Shown here: positions 1 to 9,531 of the stretch, one piece after another
Layout of the letters: each line of letters begins with the position of its first letter
How positions within the stretch are numbered: the stretch's first letter is position 1
Assembly (NCBI RefSeq): GCF_004000275.1
Contig: NZ_RCIP01000002.1
Span: 434,283 to 498,282, forward strand
Reading direction: 5' to 3'
Source: Saccharospirillum alexandrii
GTDB lineage: Bacteria > Pseudomonadota > Gammaproteobacteria > Pseudomonadales > Natronospirillaceae
Length of the DNA stretch: 64,000 bases
Made by a program: the position numbers and the translations under genes
The notes under the pieces: model-generated
Database searches by the model: none
Seen by the model: only the letters and a program-made list of their open reading frames with translations
What the model was told of the DNA's origin: nothing

Positions 1-297
1 GGATCCGAAGCCATCTTCGAAGTCGAACCGAATTATTCGATGTCCGCCGGAAACGGTGTACAACTGAGCTTTGGCCTTCCTGTTAGCTACACCATGACCG
101 GTGAGACCGAGGTCGATGGCAACGGTCAAGACGATGAATCCTACAGCCTGGCGCTGGAACCCAGTATGAGCGTGTTCTTCACTCAGTGGGCACTGCCTAC
201 CCAATTCCAATTGGGCTACTCAACGACGCTGGCTGGCGAAAACGCCAATGCGACCAACACTTTAAGCCTGCAAATCAAGAACTTCCTTCGGTTCTGA
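1..297 (+). CDS. C-terminal part of an outer-membrane beta-barrel protein (partial)
   Basis: The reading frame is open from the first base and ends with TGA at 297, so the 5' part lies outside the window. The visible ~98 residues alternate polar and hydrophobic positions (for example VQLSFGLPVSY, LPTQFQLGYSTTL) and end in ...NFLRF. A terminal aromatic residue is the usual C-terminal signature of outer-membrane beta-barrels. There is no domain specific enough to name a substrate. It could be a transporter or a 'MetA-pathway' type barrel, but this is not resolved. Confidence 0.6.
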   Translation, partial: GSEAIFEVEPNYSMSAGNGVQLSFGLPVSYTMTGETEVDGNGQDDESYSLALEPSMSVFFTQWALPTQFQLGYSTTLAGENANATNTLSLQIKNFLRF

Positions 298-494
298 GTG
301 GCAGGGATAACAGGCCGAACACTCAACGGTGCGGCACCGCCGCGCTGCGTTGGCTGTTCTGCCTGAACCCTGTGCAGTTGGCACAATGGTTTGAGCATTT
401 GACAAATAAAAGGGTCGATCGGGCTGGCTACCGCTTCCGACCTGACCCGCGCCACCCAAAAACCAGCCGAAACGATGGCTGACACAGGTCATGC

Positions 495-1685
495 TCAAAC
501 TCCTGCCAGGGCCTGCTCCAGATCAGCGTAAATATCATCCACATCTTCCAGGCCAACCGACAACCGCACAAGCCCTTCACTGATATCATGCTCTGCTCGT
601 TCTTCCGGCGTGTAGGTCGAGTGCGTCATGCTGGCCGGGTGCTGGCAGAGGGTTTCGGCATCACCCAGACTCACAGCGCGTTTGATCAGTTTCAAACGGT
701 TCATAAAGGTAACACCGGCTTCGAAGCCACCTTGCAATTCCATCGCGATCATCCCCCCGGGTGCATCCATCTGGCGGCGCGCCAGGGTGTAGTGAGGGCT
801 ACCTTCCAGGCCTGGGTAATAAACAGTCGCCACAGCCTTGTGTTGCTGCAACCTGTGAGCCAGTGATTGGGCGTTGCTGCAGTGGCGCTCCATTCTCAGT
901 GACAGGCTTTTCAGACCGCGCAGTATCAAAAAGGCCGTCAACGGCGCGATCACAGCGCCGGTCATGTCTTTCAGACCAAACAATCGGATTTCGTCGATTA
1001 GGCTCTGCTTTCCCACCACCGCTCCGGCGATCAAATCACCATGCCCGCCCAGATATTTGGTGGCCGAATGTACCACCAGATCGGCTCCCAGGTTCAACGG
1101 CCGTTGCAGAGCGGGGGTGCAATAGGTGTTATCAACCATCACCGTGATGGCGGGGTTATAGTCATGCACCCGCTGGCTAATTGCGGCGATGTCGATGACT
1201 CTCATGGTTGGGTTGACCGGAGTTTCGAAGTAGACCACCCGGGTCTCGGCAGACAGCGCGCGGGCTATGGCATCGGCATCGGTGCAATCGACGAACGTGA
1301 CGTTAACGCCAAACCGGGTCAGGCCATGCTGGAAATAAGAGAAGGTACAGCCGTAAAGCGTTTTATCGGCGATAACGGTATCGCCGGGGCGTACCAGCGT
1401 CCAGATGGCGGCAGTGATCGCGCCCATGCCAGAGGCTGTTGCCAGGCAGGCTTCGGCATCTTCAAGGTCTGCCAGCCGGGTTTCCAGCACTGCCTGAGTC
1501 GGGTTCGAAATACGGCTGTAAACATGGCCCTGGGCTTCCCCGGCAAACCGGGCTGCGCCTTGCTCGACATTGTCGAAACAGTAAGTCGATGTCATATATA
1601 CCGGTGGATTCAAAGACCCTTCGTTCTCAGAAGCCACGTAACCGGAATGGATGGTGCGTGTGGTAAAACTCAGCTTTTTATTCAT
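495..1685 (-). CDS. megL: Methionine gamma-lyase (PLP-dependent)
   Basis: This 396-residue protein belongs to the Cys/Met-metabolism PLP family. Methionine gamma-lyases split L-methionine into methanethiol, 2-oxobutyrate and ammonia. The PLP lysine lies in SATKYLGGHGD. The motif LYGCTF carries the active-site Cys typical of methionine gamma-lyase rather than cystathionine gamma-synthase or MetC. VDNTYCTPALQRPL and SLGDAETLCQHPASMTHS also match that group, and the length is close to the Pseudomonas putida enzyme (398). The frame extends to 1784, but the ATG at 1685 is preferred: it has GGGAG just upstream and gives the family's usual N-terminus. No regulator is adjacent. Another Cys/Met lyase specificity cannot be excluded without assay. 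Confidence 0.85.
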   Translation of the reverse strand: MNKKLSFTTRTIHSGYVASENEGSLNPPVYMTSTYCFDNVEQGAARFAGEAQGHVYSRISNPTQAVLETRLADLEDAEACLATASGMGAITAAIWTLVRPGDTVIADKTLYGCTFSYFQHGLTRFGVNVTFVDCTDADAIARALSAETRVVYFETPVNPTMRVIDIAAISQRVHDYNPAITVMVDNTYCTPALQRPLNLGADLVVHSATKYLGGHGDLIAGAVVGKQSLIDEIRLFGLKDMTGAVIAPLTAFLILRGLKSLSLRMERHCSNAQSLAHRLQQHKAVATVYYPGLEGSPHYTLARRQMDAPGGMIAMELQGGFEAGVTFMNRLKLIKRAVSLGDAETLCQHPASMTHSTYTPEERAEHDISEGLVRLSVGLEDVDDIYADLEQALAGV

Positions 1686-2102
1686 CGTCTGTGTCTCCCG
1701 CTGTGCGATCATCATTTCCCGCCACTCTGCCGGTTTTGAATAACGAAAAAACTGGCCGAAATTGAACCAGGGTATAACCATCATGCTACGCCTGGAAACA
1801 GGGCGAATCGGGCTAAACTGGCCGAGTTAATCGCACCCAAATAGCACGCCAAGTTAAAAAATCCGACTAAAAGGTGAAATTGAGCCAACAATAGCCAATA
1901 TCAGTTTACGGCAGTGGATGCTCAAATTTGCAGCCTGGTTGCACTGTACGATTTTCCATCTATTCACGGCTATTTCTCGGAATGTCGCCAAAAGCGGACA
2001 CGAACGACACCCCTAATGAGATATAACCGTCTGATTTATATAGACTGCAGTAGGATCTAGCGTGCTAGTGAAATTCAAAAAAGTGAAATAGCGGTAAATC
2101 GA
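1686..2102. other. Intergenic region between divergent genes
   Basis: About 417 bp separate the megL start (minus) and the next gene (plus). The right half is AT-rich (around 2025-2100) and probably holds the promoter of the downstream gene. I see no RNA gene, repeat or convincing operator. Confidence 0.5.
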
Positions 2103-2648
2103 ATGAATAAAGTAGTAGTAGGCTTTTCAGCAATTGTAGTTACTTTGGGTTCATCTTTCGCAAACGCCGATGACCGTGAAGGGTTCTTCCTGGCCGGTGG
2201 CATTGGCCTTAATACCAATACGTTCGAGGCTTCCTATGCGGGTGACTCAGCCTCTGAAAGTGGCTACAGAGGCATCCTGACCTCCTTTAAAATTGGTGGC
2301 CACATCAATCCTAATTTCGCGCTCTACTACCAGCGAGAAGCATCTTTCTTTGATGATGAAGAAGGCACTGGCGCAGTTGCAGGCCTTTCAGGCATTGGCG
2401 GCACCTATTACTTCGATACGTCGGGTGGCCTGTACATAGAAGGTGGCCTTGGGCTGGGTGATTTCACGGTGGATGAGGCCAACCTTGAGGGTATTGGTGG
2501 CGCTTCGATGGTGGGTCTTGGCGCAGAAATAAACGATCACCTTGAAGGTGGCGTTGTGTTGATGGCGACCAGCACTGAAGAAACCGAGCTCGATGGCCTG
2601 GAATACGACACATTAACAATAGGGGTGAAGCTGACGCTCAAGTTGTAA
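2103..2648 (+). CDS. Small secreted outer-membrane beta-barrel protein
   Basis: The 181-residue product begins with a clear Sec signal peptide (MNKVVVGFSAIVVTLGSSFA, cleavage near NADD). The body is Gly-rich with alternating beta-strand character (FFLAGGIGLNT, GLYIEGGLGLGDF, SMVGLGAEI) and ends in LTLKL. This is the profile of an 8-strand OmpA/OmpW-size barrel. No enzymatic motif is visible. A similar small barrel is encoded at 6757-7299. The Shine-Dalgarno is weak (AGCGG upstream). The specific function is unknown. Confidence 0.6.
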   Translation: MNKVVVGFSAIVVTLGSSFANADDREGFFLAGGIGLNTNTFEASYAGDSASESGYRGILTSFKIGGHINPNFALYYQREASFFDDEEGTGAVAGLSGIGGTYYFDTSGGLYIEGGLGLGDFTVDEANLEGIGGASMVGLGAEINDHLEGGVVLMATSTEETELDGLEYDTLTIGVKLTLKL

Positions 2649-2662
2649 TCCGGGCGCCATAC

Positions 2663-2688
2663 GGGCAGGCGTTACCCTGCCCTTTCGA
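2663..2688 (+). terminator. Possible terminator hairpin
   Basis: GGGCAGG (2663-2669) pairs with CCTGCCC (2676-2682) around a short loop, 15 nt after the stop of the barrel gene. It is followed only by a short T-run, so intrinsic termination would be moderate. Confidence 0.4.
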
Positions 2689-2907
2689 TAACTTACTTGA
2701 ATAAGAAAAAACATCTCTCTCACACAGCATTAACGACTGCTACCAACTGCCATAGCAGTCATCGCCAACTACAATGAATGACCATTACCCCCATTCCTCC
2801 AAGGAACGCAGCGTTCAGATTCATGGACTTCACTGTATTCTGATTCAGCCGCTAAATAACAGATCACTGATATTTCTAACAGCTCGGCCTTCAATAACGG
2901 GATAATT

Positions 2908-4773
2908 ATGATAAACAATCTGACCTTCCGCATGAAACTGTCCATTCTTCTGCTAACCGCGCTGATCGGGCTGGCCGGGCTCTATGTCGTCGCATACCGC
3001 GGCATAGATTTACAGCAAAGCACCAACGACCGGTTACAGGAACTTAACCGGCAATCCAGCCAGCTCGATCAGCTGACGCTTCAGGCCATGCAGATTGGTG
3101 ATCGGGTCTCCCGCTTGTCGCCTGCCAATCGCGATGCCGTGGTTACCGATGTGACTGCCGAACTCGAACGCCTGGCCAGTCTGCGCGTCCAGAGCGTGGA
3201 TCTCAACATCGGCCTGCAAACGTTCTTCGAACAATTCGAGCGCTACCTGAACGCGGTGTTGGCCAGCATTGAACAGGCGGCTGTGGTTGGGCTGGACGCT
3301 GACTCAGGCTGGAATGCCACCCTCAGCGCCGCCCGTGACGCCCTGAACGAGAGAGCCGGTTTCATGACCTTCGTACAGGAGAACATGGCCGAAATCAGTA
3401 ATCTGGAAGTTGCCTATGTGAACAGCCCGACAACAGAGCGGTTTGAGGCCCTCAGGGCTGCCTACGACCGGTACATCGAGCAATTGGCGTCGAACAACAT
3501 GGAAGAACCGTTCGTCGAAGTAAACCAGAACTACCTTGCCAGTCTGGAGGGCCACTACGAGCAGGCTCGCCAGCTGACACAAAACCGGGAGGCCATGGCG
3601 GAAGCGCTAGCGGCCATGCGCACCGCTCAGCAATCGGTGAGAGCAAGCCTCGACAACCTGATTTCCGGGGCACGGGCCAACGCCAGCGAAAGCTCCCAGA
3701 CCGCACGAACTTTACTGCTCTCAGTCAGCCTGCTGATGGCACTGACCATGCTGGTCGTAGTCGGCTGGATCACCCGGAGCGTTAAACAGACATTGACTGG
3801 CATCACCACCGATCTGAACCGGGTTCGCGATGGCGACCTGAGCGCCCGCCTTAAAGTGAATGAAAGTCGCAACGATGAATTCGATGCCCTGAGCCGGGCG
3901 GTCAACGTCATGACTGAAGGGTTGGGCTCCCTGGTCCGGCAGGTCGCCGATTCGGCCCAACACTCAGCGACCATGATGGAACAACTGACCCACGAGACCC
4001 AGCAGCTCGACCAGAGCAACCAGCAAATTAACGACCAGGGTCAATCGGTCGCGGCCAGTACTGAGGAGATCTCCGCAACGCTGTCTGGCATCGCTGACGC
4101 CACCAAAACCCTGTCCCGACAAGTTGCGCAAACACTGGCGTCGGCGAGCCAGGGCACTGCCACTCTAAACCAGGCGGTCTCCGGCCTGCGGGAAACCTCG
4201 CAGGTAGTGGCCAATATTGAACAAAAGCTGAACCAGTTGAATGCCCTCTCTGCCGACATTGACTCGGTACTGGACATGATCAACAACCTGGCCGGACAAA
4301 CCAACCTGCTGGCATTGAACGCCGCCATCGAAGCGGCCCGTGCAGGGGATGCCGGGCGCGGTTTTTCGGTGGTCGCCGATGAAGTACGCCAGCTCGCCGA
4401 GCGCACGGTGGAAGCCACATCGCGCATCAATGGTATTGTCGACGACATTCAGGGGTTCACCCGCGAAGCCATCAGCGTTACCGAAACCGGCCGTACCCAT
4501 CTCTCCGCCGTGGAAACCCACAGTGAGGAAGCCGAGCAGGCTATTCAGAAAATTGAAGAGGACGCGCGCCAGGGCACCGTAGCCGCCGACCAGATGCTGC
4601 ACTCAGTGGAGGAAGTCGACAAGGCGGCGCGTCAGATCAGTCGCGACATGGAAGGCGTGGCCACCAGCATCCACAGAGACAGCGACGCCCTGCAACGGGT
4701 ACGCAGCCAGGTGGAACAGGTTTCAGGACACCTGCTGGAGCTGGACGGCAAAGCGGCGAGGTTCACGGTTTAA
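2908..4773 (+). CDS. Methyl-accepting chemotaxis protein
   Basis: A 621-residue transmembrane chemoreceptor. There is an N-terminal membrane helix (residues ~10-30), a helical periplasmic sensor region (~35-260), a second membrane helix ([20 protein letters not shown], ~267-287), a HAMP linker (~290-345) and a cytoplasmic signalling domain. The conserved hairpin tip is seen in [21 protein letters not shown]. The tip contacts CheA/CheW. The sensor domain looks like a long helical bundle, so the ligand cannot be read from sequence. No che genes are adjacent. It has the same architecture as the protein at 57942-59564. Confidence 0.9.
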   Translation: MINNLTFRMKLSILLLTALIGLAGLYVVAYRGIDLQQSTNDRLQELNRQSSQLDQLTLQAMQIGDRVSRLSPANRDAVVTDVTAELERLASLRVQSVDLNIGLQTFFEQFERYLNAVLASIEQAAVVGLDADSGWNATLSAARDALNERAGFMTFVQENMAEISNLEVAYVNSPTTERFEALRAAYDRYIEQLASNNMEEPFVEVNQNYLASLEGHYEQARQLTQNREAMAEALAAMRTAQQSVRASLDNLISGARANASESSQTARTLLLSVSLLMALTMLVVVGWITRSVKQTLTGITTDLNRVRDGDLSARLKVNESRNDEFDALSRAVNVMTEGLGSLVRQVADSAQHSATMMEQLTHETQQLDQSNQQINDQGQSVAASTEEISATLSGIADATKTLSRQVAQTLASASQGTATLNQAVSGLRETSQVVANIEQKLNQLNALSADIDSVLDMINNLAGQTNLLALNAAIEAARAGDAGRGFSVVADEVRQLAERTVEATSRINGIVDDIQGFTREAISVTETGRTHLSAVETHSEEAEQAIQKIEEDARQGTVAADQMLHSVEEVDKAARQISRDMEGVATSIHRDSDALQRVRSQVEQVSGHLLELDGKAARFTV

Positions 4774-4834
4774 ACGGGCATATCGTCGTACCCGGGCGCC
4801 GACTGCAACCGTTGTTGGCCCGCCAATTGTTGTT

Positions 4835-5005
4835 CTAGTGGTCATCGCTCAGTGGAATCACATATTTCGAACCGGTCGATGGCCCGAATTGCTCGACCTG
4901 CTCCATCCATTCGTAGTCGCTGCCCTCGCCTCTGCGATAACCGGAATTAGGCAGACAATAGCCGTAAATGAAATTGATGGTGCGATTCGCCGCCTGGGCA
5001 TCAAA
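4835..5005 (-). pseudogene. C-terminal remnant of a GyrI-like effector-binding protein
   Basis: On the minus strand an open frame of ~55 residues ends at TAG (4835-4837) and includes YGYCLPNSGYRRGEGSDYEW and a final YVIPLSDDH. The pattern of LPxSGY followed by an acidic stretch and a terminal I-P-V/L-like strand resembles the C-terminus of AraC-linked GyrI-like small-molecule-binding domains. There is no start codon and the rest of the gene is missing. It abuts, in the opposite orientation, the binding-protein remnant that begins near 5007, marking a rearrangement junction. Identification rests on a short stretch and is tentative. Confidence 0.4.
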
Positions 5006-5666
5006 TGAGACTACCCGCCAAGTGGACCATGCCCTGGGGGTAACCGAGATTCAGGGCACGCCCACGCGCATCGTGACCCTGTACCAGGGCGCCAACGACA
5101 CCGCCGTCGCATTGGGCGTCACCCCGATCGCAGTGGTCGATTCCTGGGTTGAAAAACCCATGTATCACTATTTGCGAGACGACCTGGCGAATGTTCCCCA
5201 TGTGGGCCTGGAAACCCAGCCCAACCTGGAGGAGATTGCCAGACTTAAACCGGATCTCATCATCGCCAACAAAGCGCGGCATGAAGATATCTACACCCTG
5301 CTCTCTCAGATCGCACTCACCGTAACCGAAGATAACGTTTTTGATTTCAAAGGCACGGTGCAACTGATGGGGGAAACCCTGAACAAACAAGACGAGGCAG
5401 ACCAACTGTTGGCAGACTGGGACCAGCGAGTAGCTAGACTGCAGACCGAACTGCAAGCCAAGGTGGGCGATCAATGGCCACTGCAAGTGGCGATCACCAA
5501 TGTCCGCAATGACCATCTACGGGTCTATCTCGAAGACAGCTTCGCCGGTACTGTACTGAACGACCTTGGTTTCGAATTTCCGGCCATGGCCGCCCAACGC
5601 ACCTGGGGCGTGAAGCTGAACAGCAAGGAAAATATTCCCAGTATGAACGCCGATGTGATGCAGTAG
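4968..5666 (+). pseudogene. Decayed iron-siderophore periplasmic binding protein (FecB-like)
   Basis: Residues from about 14 onward match the periplasmic binding-protein fold of ferric-siderophore/dicitrate ABC transporters: TRIVTLYQGANDTAVALGV, VVDSWVEKPMYHYL, PNLEEIARLKPDLIIANK, DSFAGTVLNDLGF. Family members are normally ~300-340 residues with a signal peptide. Here the signal peptide is absent: the first 13 codons derive from the antisense GyrI-like fragment. The frame also stops at 5666 after SMNADVMQ, losing roughly the last 60-80 residues. No ABC permease or ATPase genes are nearby. Both ends being lost argues for a dead gene. Confidence 0.75.
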
Positions 5667-6061
5667 CCATCAGAAGGCATACAGCCATTATGGCAGCCGC
5701 CGCCAACTTATGAAGGGTGACATTCCGGGTTAGACAACGGGCAACGCTGTATTCGATTTATTGTTTTTACTTTGTACCGAGAGACTAGAGAACCTGGCCG
5801 GATATCCATAGCACCAAACAGGCTATAAACATGGATGATTACTTGGGCTTCACAGACGAGTACTCATAGGAAAGCCAACACGTGCAGTTTTACGCCATGT
5901 TCTTACAGGCATAACCCAGAAGGTATAGATAACGCATCGTACGGTATTCGGAAATGCAGTGTGCAGGTAGCTCTTCAACGTACCGGGTAAAGGCGCACAG
6001 AGTGGGCGAAATGCGGGACATCTGCTATGGTTCGAAAAGCTTCGAAAAAAGTGGTAGTCAG
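5667..6061. other. Gene-poor region after the pseudogene
   Basis: 395 bp with no supportable gene. Short open frames here have no ribosome site or protein-like composition. It may contain eroded sequence from the lost 3' end of the binding protein and the promoter for the next gene. Confidence 0.4.
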
Positions 6062-6715
6062 ATGAACGGATTCGAGCTGATTGGCGTGCTAGCCCTTTCC
6101 GCAACAGCTACGGTACAAGCCTATTCCATTGCAGTAACGGACGCGAACGCGGGCGCCCTCTCCTATCACGACGGCCAGTTCACGGGCCACCTGGCGCCGC
6201 TTTACCAGTGCGCGATCGACACCGTAGACCAGCCTTTCACCGTGTCTATTCTGCCGCAGGTCAGAGCCCTGCGTATGCTTGAGAATAACGAGATCGATAT
6301 GGTCTTGCCCCTGGCCCAATCGGGCGAACGGGACGACTACGCTTACTTTGCCGCCCCCCTGTACACCGTTAGATACGTGCTGTTTACCCTACCAGGTGTT
6401 GCCATAACGGGTAGCGAGCATCGCATCCAGATTGCTGTTAACTGGTCCAGTGCGTCCATCGCTCTTATTGAGGCCCTGGGTCACGAGGTTATTCCAGTTG
6501 ACCACCATGAACTGGCTATCGGCATGGTCAGGCGAGGGCGAGCACATGGTGTGGTCATACCCGAGCCGACCGCGGCCGCCATGACCGAAGAACTCGCCGG
6601 GCTTGTACCACATGACTATGCACAATTGCCGGGTGGAGTATATGTGAACAAACACAATACCAGCCTGCAGACAGCCTTCAATATGGCCATTCAGGATTGC
6701 CGGCCGGCACCCTGA
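6062..6715 (+). CDS. Periplasmic solute-binding-like protein (SBP_bac_3 type)
   Basis: A 217-residue product starting MNGFELIGVLALSATATVQA, a signal peptide. The body looks like a small type-3 extracellular solute-binding domain: a first beta strand SIAVTDANAGALSYHDGQ, then LPQVRALRMLENNEIDMVLP, ERDDYAYFAAPLYTVRYVLF and a late strand GGVYVNKHN. No permease or ATPase lies alongside, and its length is slightly short for an ABC binding protein. A distant paralogue with the same design is at 24616-25257. These orphan proteins are often annotated only as transporter substrate-binding domain proteins. The role is unknown. The start at 6062 was chosen because it gives the signal peptide; the frame itself is open further upstream. 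Confidence 0.65.
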   Translation: MNGFELIGVLALSATATVQAYSIAVTDANAGALSYHDGQFTGHLAPLYQCAIDTVDQPFTVSILPQVRALRMLENNEIDMVLPLAQSGERDDYAYFAAPLYTVRYVLFTLPGVAITGSEHRIQIAVNWSSASIALIEALGHEVIPVDHHELAIGMVRRGRAHGVVIPEPTAAAMTEELAGLVPHDYAQLPGGVYVNKHNTSLQTAFNMAIQDCRPAP

Positions 6716-6756
6716 GTCCATTTTATCGTCGTCTGTCCACGGCTCTGTATTTTAAT

Positions 6757-7299
6757 TTAGAATGACCATCCCAACGACACGCCGACATGAAGCACCTCGG
6801 CTGACAGTTGCGTGGCATGCAGCTGCACATCAAAAGCGGGGCTGAACTGAAAGCCGGCGCCCGCTCCGAAACTCAAGCTGACTTCAGGGTCGTTTTCTTC
6901 GACCTCGCAATCACCCACTACGCAGGTCTCTGCTTCACTGGATAGCACCAAGGCGCCACCTCGGCCAAGCACAAAAAACCGCTCACCCAAGGGTAGACGA
7001 TAGACAGCATAAGCCCCGGCGCTCAACGCATAGAAATCCTGAAACCCGACCGAGTTACCTGAACTGTTGAACAGCTCTTGCTCCGCATACACAACGGAAT
7101 GGGTGACTTCACCCTGAAGTGCAAACGAAGGCGTTAGATACACGGCGTAGTTCAGCACCAGACTCCCCCCCGGGTCGTCATGATCTTCGACGCCCTGATA
7201 GGCGTAGCCCACCCCCAGTTGTTGCTGCGCCATCGCGGTGGCGGCCAATGACAAGACGGCGATACTGCGGAACAGGAACGGGCACACTCTGGTTTTCAT
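6757..7299 (-). CDS. Small outer-membrane beta-barrel protein
   Basis: 180 residues with a signal peptide (MKTRVCPFLFRSIAVLSLAA, cleavage after AMA). A repeating beta-strand pattern follows: LGVGYAYQGVED, FALQGEVTHSVVY, VSLSFGAGAGFQFS, LHVGVSLGWSF. The C-terminal Phe fits an outer-membrane barrel. Two Cys in CVVGDCEVEE could form a loop disulfide. AAGGA lies 8 nt before the ATG. It converges with the binding-like gene at 6062-6715 and diverges from the AraC gene at 7525. That neighbour could regulate it, but no operator is visible. Confidence 0.65.
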   Translation of the reverse strand: MKTRVCPFLFRSIAVLSLAATAMAQQQLGVGYAYQGVEDHDDPGGSLVLNYAVYLTPSFALQGEVTHSVVYAEQELFNSSGNSVGFQDFYALSAGAYAVYRLPLGERFFVLGRGGALVLSSEAETCVVGDCEVEENDPEVSLSFGAGAGFQFSPAFDVQLHATQLSAEVLHVGVSLGWSF

Positions 7300-7524
7300 C
7301 GGTTGTATCCTTTTATTTTTCTCTTACATGGAACAGCGGTTATGTGCGTGTAGGCCTTTGATCTTAAAGAGCTGCGATTCGTTTCTCGTGGAATGGCGTT
7401 GCAGTTTTCGGGAAATCCGTTACATTTTTCAACGAGGGCCGCCAACAACAGCCAGCGAACAGACTGGCGCAAACCCTAATACCGCACGACGGAGCTGCGT
7501 GAATGTTATTCGGGCGACTGAAGA

Positions 7525-8568
7525 ATGAGTAAAATCCAGCAAGTATCGGCCATTGGCACCATTGAACTGGCGCGCCGGCTGAGAGCACACGGGCTGATCG
7601 ACAACGCATCCATTCGAGCCATCGACCCCTCCTTGCTAGAGAGTGTGAATACGCTTGACGCTCAGGGTGATATCGCACATACCTACGATGCCTTCTTCCC
7701 CGAATCCTGGATCATTACGCTCTGGCAGGAAGCGCAGAAGAATCACCCAGAGCGCCCCACAGGCTTCCTGATCGGAAAAACCATCGTCCGGGATGCCTAC
7801 GGCGTGCTGGCAGGGTTAATTCGCTTCAGCGATACGCTGGGCCAGGCAGTCACGACTTACCTGCAAAACATCCAGTACGTGAATGAATCGGAGCAGTGGC
7901 ACTATTCAAAGGATAGCCGTCAGATAACCCTGGCCTTCAGCTACCCCCGGCACAAGCCATACCCAAGCAACGCAGTTGAACGAAGCATTACCGCCATGTA
8001 CGCGATGGGGTGCTACTTACATGGCAAAAAGCTCCCGTTACACAGCGTGCAATTTCAAAGAAAAGCACCCGGATACCAGGCGCTTCTGGAAGCCTACTTC
8101 GGGTGTGAGGTAGCATTCTCTGCATCCTGCAACGCGCTCATTCTTCCCGCTGAGGTAATGGACTGGCCACTCCAGCCCCCGTCTGCTTTGCTGGACACAT
8201 CGCTGACGCAGGGGAAATCCTATCTGACAACCCTATTGAGAATGAGCTTGCAAACGAAGCTCAACGAAAAAGCCGACACCCTGCTTACGCCAACCTTCAC
8301 CAACAGAGTCACCACCTTGCTCTGGGAGGACATGGCGCACTACAGCAACAGCGACCACGTCGCTTCAGCCCTGCACCTGAGTCGTGCAACCTTATATAGA
8401 AAGCTCAACCAGGAGGGCACAAGCTTTAGCAGCATCAGGGATGCGATTCGGGCCGAGCTAATGACTCAACACAGCGGCCTGAAAGCGACTGAACTTTACG
8501 AGCTACTGGGGTTCAGTGATGTGAGCTCGTATTACAAAGCGAGAAAACGAGCACAGCAGACGGATTAG
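7525..8568 (+). CDS. AraC/XylS-family transcriptional regulator (AraC_arabin2-like sensor)
   Basis: 347 residues. The N-terminal ~200 residues look like the OruR/ArgR-type AraC sensor fold (HPERPTGFLIGKTIVRDAYG, VERSITAMYAMGCYLHG). The C-terminal region holds helix-turn-helix signatures: HVASALHLSRATLYRKLNQE (~285-304) and ELYELLGFSDVSSYYKARKR (~323-342). The second signature matches the AraC consensus for the second HTH. The C-terminus is slightly short. It is divergent from the barrel gene at 6757-7299. The inducer is unknown. Confidence 0.8.
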   Translation: MSKIQQVSAIGTIELARRLRAHGLIDNASIRAIDPSLLESVNTLDAQGDIAHTYDAFFPESWIITLWQEAQKNHPERPTGFLIGKTIVRDAYGVLAGLIRFSDTLGQAVTTYLQNIQYVNESEQWHYSKDSRQITLAFSYPRHKPYPSNAVERSITAMYAMGCYLHGKKLPLHSVQFQRKAPGYQALLEAYFGCEVAFSASCNALILPAEVMDWPLQPPSALLDTSLTQGKSYLTTLLRMSLQTKLNEKADTLLTPTFTNRVTTLLWEDMAHYSNSDHVASALHLSRATLYRKLNQEGTSFSSIRDAIRAELMTQHSGLKATELYELLGFSDVSSYYKARKRAQQTD

Positions 8569-8618
8569 GTGACCGTCAAATCAAGAGGGGACACGGGCGT
8601 CGGGCCTGAGAGTTCCAA

Positions 8619-9113
8619 TTAAAGCCTCCGGCCAGACACTGGCAGCAAAAGCTCACCGTCAATGGGCACGAAACGACTGGCGGCTTGTACCAATGACCGC
8701 GCCGTCAGACCGGGAACACCATAGACATCGACCTGCACACCACAGTCTTGCCGAACTTTCTCCGCCAGCAAGTCAAAGTCGCCATCGCCTGAGACCAGCA
8801 CCACTCGGTCTACAGTGGGCGCTACCGTCATCACATCAATGGTGATCCCCACATCCCAATCGCCTTTCGACGAGCCATCCTGGCGCTGAATATAGGGTTT
8901 CAGGCGCACCTTAAAGCCAATTGCACTCAAAATGTCCTGAAACTGCAGTTGTTTCGCATCTCCACGATCGATTGCATAGGCAAAGGCCGCCACTACTTCA
9001 TGATTGGTCGTGGCCTGTCGCCAGAAGCGGTTGTAATCGAACCGGCGACCGTAGGCTTCCCGTGTCGTGTAGTAGACGTTCTGGACATCGACGAACAGGG
9101 CGATCTTACTCAT
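8619..9113 (-). CDS. NYN-domain (LabA/DUF88-like) protein
   Basis: 164 residues starting MSKIALFVDVQNVYYTTREA; AAGGA lies about 9 nt upstream. The frame is open to 9269, but that extension is not protein-like. The family has a PIN-like nuclease fold. The expected acidic positions are visible in FVDVQN, DWDVGITIDVM and VSGDGDFDLLAEKV, so a metal-dependent RNase-like active site is likely intact. The cellular role of stand-alone bacterial NYN proteins is mostly unknown. It converges with the AraC gene at 7525-8568. Confidence 0.85.
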   Translation of the reverse strand: MSKIALFVDVQNVYYTTREAYGRRFDYNRFWRQATTNHEVVAAFAYAIDRGDAKQLQFQDILSAIGFKVRLKPYIQRQDGSSKGDWDVGITIDVMTVAPTVDRVVLVSGDGDFDLLAEKVRQDCGVQVDVYGVPGLTARSLVQAASRFVPIDGELLLPVSGRRL

Positions 9114-9531
9114 TGGGAAAAGTCCTTGGACGCATAACCGGAGCAACCCGCCAACCATAACCGAGTCTCTGCAAAAAGTCGCTGCTGGGTCTTTCAGGCA
9201 CATGCTGTTTACAAGGCTTCTTTCTTTACAAACAGGACACCTGAATCCGGAACAGTGCAATCTTACCAAAGGAGTCTTAGGGGGGATCCCAAATAGACGG
9301 GTTTGATCGGCTCACAGACTGGACACTCCGCCATGCACCGTTTTTAACGTACCCACATACTTGATGCTACTGCGCTGAAATAAATTTCAGCAAGCCAACA
9401 CCACGATACGTTCACTTAACACGTCTGGATGCAGATCCTAAAAAAAGAAAATAAATCGTCTATCTATTGCATCCTAACTCGTGCCCCACTCGTTCAATCC
9501 ATGCAACCCACCACGAACAAGTGAGAGAACA
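9114..9531. other. Intergenic region upstream of the DUF4331 gene
   Basis: 418 bp between divergent genes. The section 9380-9480 is AT-rich and likely carries the promoter of the DUF4331 gene. No RNA gene, palindrome or repeat was recognised. Confidence 0.4.
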
